DNA of 8,504 nucleotides. Origin: Pseudomonadota bacterium. Its GTDB lineage: Bacteria > Pseudomonadota > Gammaproteobacteria > Steroidobacterales > Steroidobacteraceae. Under the pieces are notes generated by a model that saw only the letters and a list, made by a program, of their open reading frames with translations, was not told the origin of the DNA and did no database searches. The DNA lies in contig JAKAFQ010000153.1 in the NCBI GenBank assembly GCA_021817875.1, forward strand, positions 1-8,504, written 5' to 3'. Positions 1-5,307 of the stretch are shown here, one piece after another; the stretch's first letter is position 1; the number at the start of each line of letters is the position of its first letter. The translations under genes were made by a program, and so were the position numbers.

Positions 1-91
1 GATCTAACGACTCATCCGCAGGGTTACGGACCTCGAGCATCCTGCCCGTGGTGATGGACTCGCCGTCGACGATCAGCGGATAAACCTGCAT
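1..91 (-). CDS. Aldehyde dehydrogenase, N-terminal fragment (cut by window edge)
   Basis: Only the first 30 codons are in the window. Reading from ATG at 91-89, the peptide begins MQVYPLIVDGESI and continues to EVRNPADES. The pattern of an I-x-G-E strand followed about ten residues later by EVRNPA is the typical amino-terminal opening of the NAD(P)-dependent aldehyde dehydrogenase superfamily, which oxidises aldehydes to carboxylic acids in the cytoplasm. The catalytic Cys/Glu and the cofactor motifs lie outside the window, so substrate and subfamily cannot be named. A GAGGGG purine run about 7 nt before the ATG supports the start. It lies on the same strand as the reductase at 252-1292, 160 nt downstream of that gene's stop. 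It may be co-transcribed or have its own promoter. I am fairly sure of the superfamily and unsure of everything finer. Confidence 0.72.
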   Translation of the reverse strand, partial: MQVYPLIVDGESITTGRMLEVRNPADESLD

Positions 92-126
92 GGGGGATCC
101 CCTCGTACTCGGTTTGAGTGCCGAGC

Positions 127-132
127 ATGATA
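127..132 (-). promoter_or_regulatory. Weak candidate -10 box upstream of the aldehyde dehydrogenase
   Basis: On the minus strand, TATCAT (5 of 6 matches to TATAAT) lies about 36 nt upstream of the aldehyde dehydrogenase ATG. No convincing -35 hexamer sits at the right distance, so this is only a possible separate promoter. A tandem GATCAAGATCAA at 185-196 (TTGATC repeated on the minus strand) lies further upstream, too far away to be its -35. Confidence 0.2.
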
Positions 133-212
133 GCCGCATGGTGTCGCGAAATCATCCTGCGGCGGGCCCGCCCGACATAGACCGGATCAAGATCAAAGAC
201 ACCAGGCGGTCT

Positions 213-243
213 GCACGGCACGCGGGCACAGCGTGCTCCGTGC
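213..243 (-). terminator. Strong bulged stem-loop just after the reductase stop codon
   Basis: GCACGG (213-218) pairs with CCGTGC (238-243), and CACGC (219-223) pairs with GCGTG (231-235). This gives 11 GC-rich base pairs with a 2-nt bulge (236-237) and a 7-nt loop (224-230). The hairpin begins 8 nt after the TAG stop of the reductase on the minus strand. No run of U follows directly; only a scattered TCTTTGATCTTGATC comes after. It therefore looks more like an mRNA 3'-end or processing element, or a factor-dependent terminator, than a classical intrinsic terminator. Confidence 0.42.
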
Positions 244-251
244 GGTTCACC

Positions 252-1292
252 CTAGGTCTCCTCGCGGGTGATCTGCAGGCACTCGCTGGCCGGCTTCGCC
301 TCGCAGGCGAGCACATAGCCCGCCTGCACTTCCCCGGGCTCGAGCGCCTTGTTACGCTTCGTCGCCACCGTCCCCTCGATGACCCTGACGCGGCATACCG
401 CGCAGACTCCGCCCCGGCAGGAGTACGGCACTCCCAGGCCCAGGGCCTTGGTCACGGTGAGAATCGTCACATCCCGGGGCATCTGAAAGGTGTGCCGCTG
501 CCCATCCCTCGTCAGGATGACGGCGGTCAACCCGGGCGGCACGGCCGTCGCGGCGCCGAGGCGCTCGATCGTGAAGTGCTCGGCATGAATCCTGCCCGCG
601 GCGCCCAGGTCACGCAGCGTCGCGCTCCACTGCCCGGCCGCCTCGCCCGGTCCACAGAGAAAAAATGCGTCGATCGCGCGCGGATCGAATGCGCTGTGCG
701 CGAGCGTTCGCAGCTTCGCCGCATCGAGCCGGCCGCTCAGCCGTTCGTTGTCCTGCGGCTCACGACTGGTGAGCAGATGCAGCGTGAGACGTGACGGATA
801 CCGGGCCTGCAACGCCAGCAGTTCGTCGAGAAACATCGTGCGCGCCATCGAACGGTTCGCGTAGATCAGCAGCACGCGGCTCTTTGGCTCGACGCCGAGC
901 AGCGTACCGACGATCGAGACGATCGGCGTGATGCCGCTGCCGGCGGCAAACGCGGCATAGGATTTCGACGAAGCGGCATCGAGCGTGTACCCGAATCCCC
1001 CGGCGGGCTCGAGCGCCTCGAGCCGCCCGCCGACCGGCAGTCCTTCGGCGAGATAACGCGACATCTCGCCCTGCACCCGCACGCCGATGCGCAGCGCTCC
1101 GCCCACCGCGCTGGCGATCGAGTACGTGCGCCGCACCTCGTGCCCGGCGATCGTGGCGCGCACGACGAGATACTGGCCGGCCTGGAAACCATAGGCGGCC
1201 TCGAGCCCGGGAGGCGGCCGCAGCTCCAGGCAGACCGCGTCCTCGGCAATCCGCGTGCGCTGCTGCAGTTCGAGAGGGTGAAACGTCAACAT
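252..1292 (-). CDS. PaaE/KshB-like FAD and [2Fe-2S] oxidoreductase (NAD(P)H:ferredoxin-type reductase)
   Basis: A 346-residue electron-transfer protein that should pass electrons from NAD(P)H through FAD to a plant-type [2Fe-2S] centre and on to an oxygenase or similar partner in the cytoplasm. Domain order is the PaaE one. An FAD-binding barrel with RRTYSIAS at residues 54-61 comes first. The nucleotide-binding domain follows, with AAGSGITP at 116-123 and CGPG at 213-216. The carboxy-terminal ferredoxin domain has cysteines 292, 297, 300 and 330 (C-x4-C-x2-C-x29-C), all present. Length fits PaaE (about 350 residues). The frame stays open upstream to a TTG at 1403, but MLTFHPLEL at 1292 matches the family start, with AGGA 13 nt before it. 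Relatives serve phenylacetyl-CoA epoxidase, 3-ketosteroid 9-alpha-hydroxylase and other oxygenases. No oxygenase subunit is in the window, so the partner is unknown and no symbol is given. Confidence 0.88.
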   Translation of the reverse strand: MLTFHPLELQQRTRIAEDAVCLELRPPPGLEAAYGFQAGQYLVVRATIAGHEVRRTYSIASAVGGALRIGVRVQGEMSRYLAEGLPVGGRLEALEPAGGFGYTLDAASSKSYAAFAAGSGITPIVSIVGTLLGVEPKSRVLLIYANRSMARTMFLDELLALQARYPSRLTLHLLTSREPQDNERLSGRLDAAKLRTLAHSAFDPRAIDAFFLCGPGEAAGQWSATLRDLGAAGRIHAEHFTIERLGAATAVPPGLTAVILTRDGQRHTFQMPRDVTILTVTKALGLGVPYSCRGGVCAVCRVRVIEGTVATKRNKALEPGEVQAGYVLACEAKPASECLQITREET

Positions 1293-1436
1293 GGCGGCCC
1301 GCTTGTCCTGGTTCGGGGGTGCTCCTCTGCTGATGGCCTGGTGGCCACGAGGGTCGCGGCCCGGGAGAACGCGCGTCGTCCCGGGTGCCCCGGACTCGGA
1401 CAATCGGTGTGGCAGGGCACAGTGGAATCGCTGGTG

Positions 1437-1466
1437 ATTTTAATGCGCCCGCTGTTGTCCGGGCAA
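1437..1466 (-). promoter_or_regulatory. Candidate sigma-70 promoter of the reductase
   Basis: On the minus strand, TTGCCC (1466-1461; 4 of 6 to TTGACA) is separated by 18 nt from TAAAAT (1442-1437; 5 of 6 to TATAAT). Transcription would start near 1430 and give a leader of about 138 nt before the ATG at 1292. The -35 hexamer lies inside the palindrome at 1451-1470, so a protein bound there would block polymerase. It was identified by eye only. Confidence 0.42.
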
Positions 1467-1470
1467 CAGC
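1451..1470. promoter_or_regulatory. 20-bp palindrome, probable MarR-type operator
   Basis: GCTGTTGTCCGGGCAACAGC is symmetric at 9 of 10 base pairs; the only mismatch is at pair 8 (T/G). Its core TTGTCCGGGCAA differs by one base from the TTGCCNGGGCAA form of the two E. coli MarR sites in marO. It lies between the reductase and a MarR-family gene and covers the predicted reductase -35 box. Binding by the protein at 1631-2095 is inferred from symmetry, similarity and position. Confidence 0.6.
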
Positions 1471-1582
1471 CGCGCGCCGCCCCGACAGGCAGATGCGACC
1501 CGGCGGCACCCGTGGCACGGCATCGGGACGGCACCGATCCTCGATGTACCCGCGCAACAGGGACTCCCGCTATGCTTTGCAC

Positions 1583-1588
1583 TATGAT
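1583..1588 (+). promoter_or_regulatory. Candidate -10 box of the MarR-family gene
   Basis: TATGAT matches TATAAT at 5 of 6 positions and lies 42 nt upstream of the GTG start. No good -35 hexamer is present at 16-18 nt spacing, which would fit a weak or activator-dependent promoter. The tract 1570-1588 also contains CTATG twice, 12 bp apart, so alternative -10 boxes (TATGCT at 1571-1576) are possible. Confidence 0.35.
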
Positions 1589-1617
1589 GCGACCGAATGG
1601 TTGCGCGCGCGACTTCC

Positions 1618-1623
1618 AAGGAG
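1618..1623 (+). promoter_or_regulatory. Ribosome binding site fixing the GTG start of the MarR gene
   Basis: AAGGAG is a near-perfect Shine-Dalgarno sequence, 7 nt before GTG at 1631-1633. The reading frame stays open far upstream and includes an ATG near 1385, so this site is what places the start at 1631. Confidence 0.8.
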
Positions 1624-1630
1624 CCCCCCG

Positions 1631-2095
1631 GTGAATGGCCGATCTGCGACCGAGCAATCGCTCGAGCTGAGCGCCTTTGTCCCCTTCCGGCTGAACCGCC
1701 TGGCGGGCAGTGTCAGCCAGTACCTGGCGGGGATCTGCCGCGAGCGCTTTGGACTCGACATGCCACAATGGCGTGTCATGGCGATCGTGGGCGGGGATGC
1801 CTGCACCGCCCAGTCGATCGCCGCGCGCACGCGCATGCATAAGACCCGCGTGAGCCGCGCGATTGCCGAGCTCGAAGCCCGGAATCTCATCGAGCGCACC
1901 GCCGCCGGAGCGGACCGGCGGGAGCGGCAGGTGCGCCTCACCAAGGCCGGTCAACGCTTGTACGGGGAGCTGGTGCCGCTTGCGCTCGAGCGCGAACGTT
2001 CCCTGCTCGCCTGTCTCGACCCCGAGCAGTACCAGGGCTTTCTCACCGGACTGGTCGCGCTGGAGGGATTCCTGCGGCTGGATACGCAGCCTTGA
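1631..2095 (+). CDS. MarR-family transcriptional regulator
   Basis: A 154-residue cytoplasmic protein of the size usual for dimeric MarR regulators, which often repress a divergent gene and release DNA when they bind a phenolic or other small ligand. The winged helix-turn-helix spans roughly residues 45-105. TAQSIAARTRMHKTRVSRAIAELEA (split here as TAQSIAARTRMHKT and RVSRAIAELEA) forms the recognition region, and the wing carries the family signature DRRERQVRLT at 95-104. Flanking helices at about 10-40 and 110-150 would form the dimer interface. The GTG start is set by AAGGAG 7 nt upstream. It is transcribed away from the reductase at 252-1292, with the palindrome 1451-1470 between them. Its last 4 nt overlap the start of the next gene. 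The ligand cannot be deduced. Control of the reductase and of its own gene is an inference from layout. Confidence 0.9.
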   Translation: MNGRSATEQSLELSAFVPFRLNRLAGSVSQYLAGICRERFGLDMPQWRVMAIVGGDACTAQSIAARTRMHKTRVSRAIAELEARNLIERTAAGADRRERQVRLTKAGQRLYGELVPLALERERSLLACLDPEQYQGFLTGLVALEGFLRLDTQP

Positions 2096-2598
2096 GGACC
2101 GCAGCCTGCCGAGCGCTCGAGGCGTTGGCCTCGGTGCTGATGGCGATGACCGTCTGCGCGGCCCTGATCCCGATCCCGGCCGCCGGCGCTGCCGCGTCGC
2201 AGGCCGTGCAGGTGGCAAGCTCCGCGCAACTGGTGCTCGACGCCCGGGCGCTTCCGGGCAGGCTGATGCTGTGGGTCAGCCGCACACGCAATCACCTCCC
2301 GGTCAGTGGAGCGGGCAATCTGTCCGTCAGGCTCGATGGTCACGCCGTACAGGTTTCGACGCAGCACGGCGCCTATGTCGTTGCAACCGGCGGGCTGCGC
2401 GGCGGCAGACAGTCGATCGAGGTCATCGTGGCGCACGATGGCATCCGCGAGCTGCTCTCCGGCACCGTCACGTTGCCGAATGCTCCCACGACGCTCCAGA
2501 CCCTGCAGAAGCACAGCGGCTGGGCCTGGTGGATCCTCAATATCGGCGTGTTGCTGCTCGCCGTGCGCCTGATCTCGCGCAGAAAAAAAACCGCGTGA
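2092..2598 (+). CDS. Exported, C-terminally membrane-anchored protein of unknown function
   Basis: I do not recognise this 168-residue protein. The TTG start at 2092 overlaps the MarR stop as TTGA, suggesting translational coupling. The start keeps two arginines ahead of the hydrophobic core (R2, R7), as a signal peptide needs; an ATG at 2140 would lose them. Residues 1 to about 36 look like a Sec signal peptide ending AAGAAA. Residues about 45-128 alternate in a beta-strand pattern, such as NLSVRLDGHAVQV and SIEVIVAHDG, consistent with a small Ig-like sandwich. Residues 144-161 form one membrane helix (WAWWILNIGVLLLAVRLI) followed by RRKK, giving a periplasmic domain and a short cytoplasmic tail. 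No catalytic or metal-binding motif is evident. It could be a sensor or accessory partner of the regulator, but this is a guess. Homology to YtkA/CopC-like beta domains is possible and unproven. Confidence 0.7.
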   Translation: MRTAACRALEALASVLMAMTVCAALIPIPAAGAAASQAVQVASSAQLVLDARALPGRLMLWVSRTRNHLPVSGAGNLSVRLDGHAVQVSTQHGAYVVATGGLRGGRQSIEVIVAHDGIRELLSGTVTLPNAPTTLQTLQKHSGWAWWILNIGVLLLAVRLISRRKKTA

Positions 2599-2718
2599 GG
2601 CAGCCGCACCGGCCGCTCGGGCCCGAGCTTCGGCCATCGCGCTGATCCCTCCGGGGCATCCCGGGTGCTCTTCTGCGGGTACCGGCGCGCTCGAGGCCGC
2701 GCTCTCCGATGGGTTCGA
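2599..2718. other. Convergent intergenic spacer
   Basis: The 120 nt between the convergent ends of the anchored-protein gene and the transporter gene hold no supported gene. They contain a perfect 14-bp palindrome, GCTCGGGCCCGAGC (2615-2628), and a small CCGGG/CCCGG hairpin (2651-2664). Neither is followed closely by a T run on either strand. An eight-T run exists for the minus strand at 2590-2583, inside the neighbouring gene's 3' end, 11 nt beyond a 7-bp imperfect hairpin (one G-T pair). It could help end the transporter transcript, but the geometry is poor. Confidence 0.3.
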
Positions 2719-3771
2719 TCAGCCCGTTGCGACCGAGTCGCGCCAGATCGCCAGAAGCGCCGCCATCAGCGCAGGCCCGAGGAAAATCCCGAGCAGCCCG
2801 AACGACTCGACGCCGCCGAGTATCCCGAGCAGCACCCACAGGAACGGGAGCCGCGCCGCCCCGCCGATGATCGTCGGGCGCACCAGGTGGTCGGCCACGA
2901 ACAATACCGCGGTGCCGGCCACCGCGACGGCGATCCCTGCGGCGATCGAGCCCTGGGCCACCCGCACCAAGGCAATCGCTCCGAAGGCGATCGGGGCCGC
3001 GAACGGAATCATCGCGAACAACCCGGTGACGGCGCCGAGCAGAACCGGATGCGGCACCCCCGCAAGAGCATACACGGCGCCCATGATCGCCCCCTCGGCA
3101 ACGGCGACCAGCACCACGCCGTCGACCGTCGCGCGGATGGCGGCGACGGCATGCTCGAGCAGCCGATCCACCGACGCACCGAACAGTCGACGGCTCGCGC
3201 TCAGCACCTCGCCGGCGAGCGCGTCGCGGCGCACATAGACGAAAAACAGCGTGAGCAGGGTGAATACCAGGGTGACCACACGGTGGAAAGCCTGCACGCC
3301 CAGTCTCCGTGTCCATTCGAACAGGGTCGGCCGCAGGTGTGCGAGCATCCCGGGTACGGTCCCGGCGTTCGCGAACAGGTCGTGCCAGGCACCTCGCAGC
3401 CACTCACCCAGCACCGGGACCGCTGCGAGCCAGGCGGGCGGCGCCGGTGGCCCATGGTGGGCAGATCCCAGGTACGCGTGCGTCAGCGCGACCGCCTCTC
3501 GCACCGCAATCGCCGCCCCGTACACGAGCGGCGCGATCAGCACCACCCCGACCAACGCGGTGAACGTCAGCGCCGCCAACAGCTCGCGCCGTCTGCCGCG
3601 GAAGCGTGCCCGCCACCGGTCATACAGCGAGGACGTGGCGATCGCCAGAACGACGGCCCAGCACAGCGCCGGCACGAAACGCCGCAGCATCCATGCACCG
3701 AGGGCTGCGAGAAAGGCGATGAGAAGGGATCGCGCGATGCGCTGCGAGGTGGACAGCTCGGTGTGCCGCAT
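2719..3771 (-). CDS. AI-2E family (UPF0118) membrane transporter, YdiK-like
   Basis: A 350-residue inner-membrane protein with the layout of the AI-2E transporter family (PF01594), whose members are exporters of varied or unknown substrate; the E. coli relatives are YdiK, YhhT, PerM and TqsA. Hydrophobic segments fall at about residues 16-46, 63-88, 164-180, 214-237, 242-262, 265-292 and 308-343. A polar extramembrane stretch lies at about 95-160. The family's most conserved carboxy-terminal signature is present as VADHLVRPTIIGG (292-304) and GVESFGLLGIFLGP (320-333), so the protein appears complete. GGGAGG, 7 nt before the ATG at 3771, is a strong ribosome site and fixes the start. It lies 84 nt downstream of nuoN on the same strand, separated by several GC hairpins, so read-through is possible. 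The substrate cannot be predicted; signalling molecule, organic anion or ion are all known or proposed in the family. Confidence 0.87.
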   Translation of the reverse strand: MRHTELSTSQRIARSLLIAFLAALGAWMLRRFVPALCWAVVLAIATSSLYDRWRARFRGRRRELLAALTFTALVGVVLIAPLVYGAAIAVREAVALTHAYLGSAHHGPPAPPAWLAAVPVLGEWLRGAWHDLFANAGTVPGMLAHLRPTLFEWTRRLGVQAFHRVVTLVFTLLTLFFVYVRRDALAGEVLSASRRLFGASVDRLLEHAVAAIRATVDGVVLVAVAEGAIMGAVYALAGVPHPVLLGAVTGLFAMIPFAAPIAFGAIALVRVAQGSIAAGIAVAVAGTAVLFVADHLVRPTIIGGAARLPFLWVLLGILGGVESFGLLGIFLGPALMAALLAIWRDSVATG

Positions 3772-3789
3772 CGCTCAGCCTCCCGCCCC

Positions 3790-3851
3790 GGCCGGCGCCG
3801 GCCTCGCGGCGCGACGCCGGCAATGCTGCCTCCGGCGGGCGCCGCCCGCCG
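3790..3851 (-). terminator. Cluster of three GC-rich stem-loops between nuoN and the transporter gene
   Basis: After the nuoN stop at 3856 the minus-strand transcript can form an 8-bp stem with a 3-nt loop (3833-3840 with 3844-3851), a 5-bp stem with a 3-nt loop (3807-3811 with 3815-3819) and a hairpin from the perfect palindrome GGCCGGCGCCGGCC (3790-3803). None is followed by a T run, so a classical intrinsic terminator is not supported. The cluster may attenuate transcription or protect the 3' end of the nuo mRNA. Confidence 0.35.
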
Positions 3852-3855
3852 TCGG

Positions 3856-5301
3856 TCAGCGGATGATTCGCGTGCACAGATCCAGCAGCGGCGCCGGCAG
3901 AACGCCGAGAACGAGCACCGCCGCGACATTGACCCCGAGCGCAAACCGCACGCCGGCCGAACGCACCGTCGCCGGCAGCGTCTCGGGCGCCTCATCGAAG
4001 TACATCAGCTTCACCACCCGCAGGTAGTAGAAGGCTCCGACCACCGACATCGCGACCGCGATGATCACCAGCCAGAGGTGACTCGTCTCCCACAGCGCCT
4101 GGATGATGCGCAGCTTGGCCCAGAAGCCGACGAACGGCGGAACGCCGGCCATCGAGAACATGAGCATGGCCATCGCAAGCGCGAGCAGCGGATCGCGCCG
4201 GTACAGCCCCTTGTAGTCGTCCAGCTTGTCCGCCTCGAAGCCCTTGCGGCTGGCGAGGACGATCACCCCGAATGCCCCGAGCGCCATCAGCACATAGACC
4301 AGCATGTAGTACAGCGCCGCCGTGTAGCCGCTCTGCGTGCCCGCGGTGAAGCCGAGCACGATGAATCCCACGTGGCTGATCGTCGAGTAGGCCAGCATGC
4401 GCTTCAGGTTGCTCTGCACGATGGCGACCAGGTTGCCCACCACCAGTGTGAGCACCGCCAGCGGCATCAGCATCCGCGTCCAATCGATGGTCGTGCCCGG
4501 CATGCCGTAGGCCAGCAGCCGCAATGCCAGCGCGAAGTAGGCGATCTTCGGCGCCGTGCCGATGAACAGCGTCACGCTGGTGGGAGCCCCCTCGTACACA
4601 TCCGGCAGCCACATGTGAAACGGTACGGCCCCGAGCTTGAAGGCCACGGCCACCACCATGAACGCCAGCCCGAGGGTGACGCCGGGGCTGCCGGGAGCGT
4701 GCAGTGCCGCGGCGATGCCATCGAGGCTCAGCGTGCCGGTGAGTCCGTAGATGATCGACATGCCATACAGCAGCGTTCCGGAGGCAATCGCCCCCAGCAC
4801 GAAGTACTTCATGGCCGACTCGGCCGCCACACCCGACTCGCGGTCGAAGGCCACCATCGCGTACACCGACAGCGCGAGCAGCTCGACGCCCAGGTATACG
4901 GTCAGCAGGCTGTTGGCCGAAATCAGCACGAAAATGCCGAGCAGCGCGGTGAGTGCGAGCACGTAGTACTCGCCCTTGAGGATGTTGCGGTTCTCGAGGT
5001 AGGCGCGGGAATACAGCAGCGCCACCGCCACCGCCAGGAAACCCGCGAGCTTCAGCACGAACGCCAGCGGGCCGGCGACGTACATGCCGTCGAACAGTAC
5101 GACACGCTGACCGACGTCGGCGAACATCACGGTGAGCGCCGCGCCGACCACGAGGACGAACAGGGTCAACGTCGCGGTGGCCCCCGGCCGCCTGGCGCCG
5201 AAGAACGCCTCGAACAGCAGCACGATACAGATCGCGGCGGCGAGGAAGATTTCCGGAATCGCGACCGCGAGGGAATGCAGGTTCATCATGGCATCGGTCA
5301 T
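3856..5301 (-). CDS. nuoN: NADH:quinone oxidoreductase (complex I) subunit N
   Basis: A 481-residue inner-membrane protein, one of three Mrp-antiporter-like proton channels in the membrane arm of complex I, which couples NADH oxidation and quinone reduction to proton pumping. The key charged residues of the family are readable: Glu140 in YLGVELLALS (TM5), Lys222 in FKLGAVPFHMWLPD (TM7), Lys252 in TAPKIAYFAL (TM8) and Lys396 in FVGFWAKLRI (TM12). NLKRMLAYSTISHVGF at 298-313 is typical of NuoN. Length matches E. coli NuoN (485). The gene begins 6 nt after the nuoM stop with no clear Shine-Dalgarno, so translation is probably coupled. ATG codons at 5289 and 5286 are alternative starts; the last gives MNLHSLAVAIPEI, which resembles many NuoN openings. 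It is the last nuo gene here; the usual L-M-N order is kept. Confidence 0.96.
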   Translation of the reverse strand: MTDAMMNLHSLAVAIPEIFLAAAICIVLLFEAFFGARRPGATATLTLFVLVVGAALTVMFADVGQRVVLFDGMYVAGPLAFVLKLAGFLAVAVALLYSRAYLENRNILKGEYYVLALTALLGIFVLISANSLLTVYLGVELLALSVYAMVAFDRESGVAAESAMKYFVLGAIASGTLLYGMSIIYGLTGTLSLDGIAAALHAPGSPGVTLGLAFMVVAVAFKLGAVPFHMWLPDVYEGAPTSVTLFIGTAPKIAYFALALRLLAYGMPGTTIDWTRMLMPLAVLTLVVGNLVAIVQSNLKRMLAYSTISHVGFIVLGFTAGTQSGYTAALYYMLVYVLMALGAFGVIVLASRKGFEADKLDDYKGLYRRDPLLALAMAMLMFSMAGVPPFVGFWAKLRIIQALWETSHLWLVIIAVAMSVVGAFYYLRVVKLMYFDEAPETLPATVRSAGVRFALGVNVAAVLVLGVLPAPLLDLCTRIIR

Positions 5302-5307
5302 TGCGGT

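Larger units (their letters stand above)
1293..1630. promoter_or_regulatory. Divergent intergenic control region between reductase and MarR regulator
   Basis: This 338-nt stretch separates two divergent genes and contains no supported coding sequence. It holds the 20-bp palindrome at 1451-1470, a candidate minus-strand promoter at 1437-1466 and a candidate plus-strand -10 at 1583-1588. It also holds a repeat of one palindrome arm at 1554-1560. The predicted reductase leader (about 138 nt) can form two small hairpins: TGGCC/GGCCA at 1334-1347, and CCCGGG/CCCGGG at 1360-1385 with a 14-nt loop. Neither resembles a riboswitch class that I know. Confidence 0.6.

Noticed and set aside
161..172. Perfect 12-bp palindrome GGCGGGCCCGCC upstream of the aldehyde dehydrogenase
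   Set aside because: All-GC palindromes of this size are common in sequence this GC-rich, and it has no clear relation to a promoter.
90..794. Open frame on the plus strand opposite the reductase
   Set aside because: It is in codon register with the reductase and has no recognisable domain. The reductase on the other strand has intact FAD, NAD(P)H and [2Fe-2S] motifs.
1293..1403. Upstream extension of the reductase to a TTG at 1403
   Set aside because: The extra 37 residues are Pro/Arg/Gly-rich, unlike any family member, and no ribosome site precedes the TTG. The ATG at 1292 gives the usual amino terminus.
1385..1630. Upstream extension of the MarR frame
   Set aside because: The added residues do not resemble the family, the stretch contains the predicted promoters, and AAGGAG 7 nt before GTG 1631 marks the real start.
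2583..2640. Possible intrinsic terminator for the transporter on the minus strand (hairpin plus eight T)
   Set aside because: The T run is real, but the 7-bp imperfect hairpin ends 11 nt before it. The T run also encodes a Lys-Lys tail of the opposite gene, which explains it equally well.
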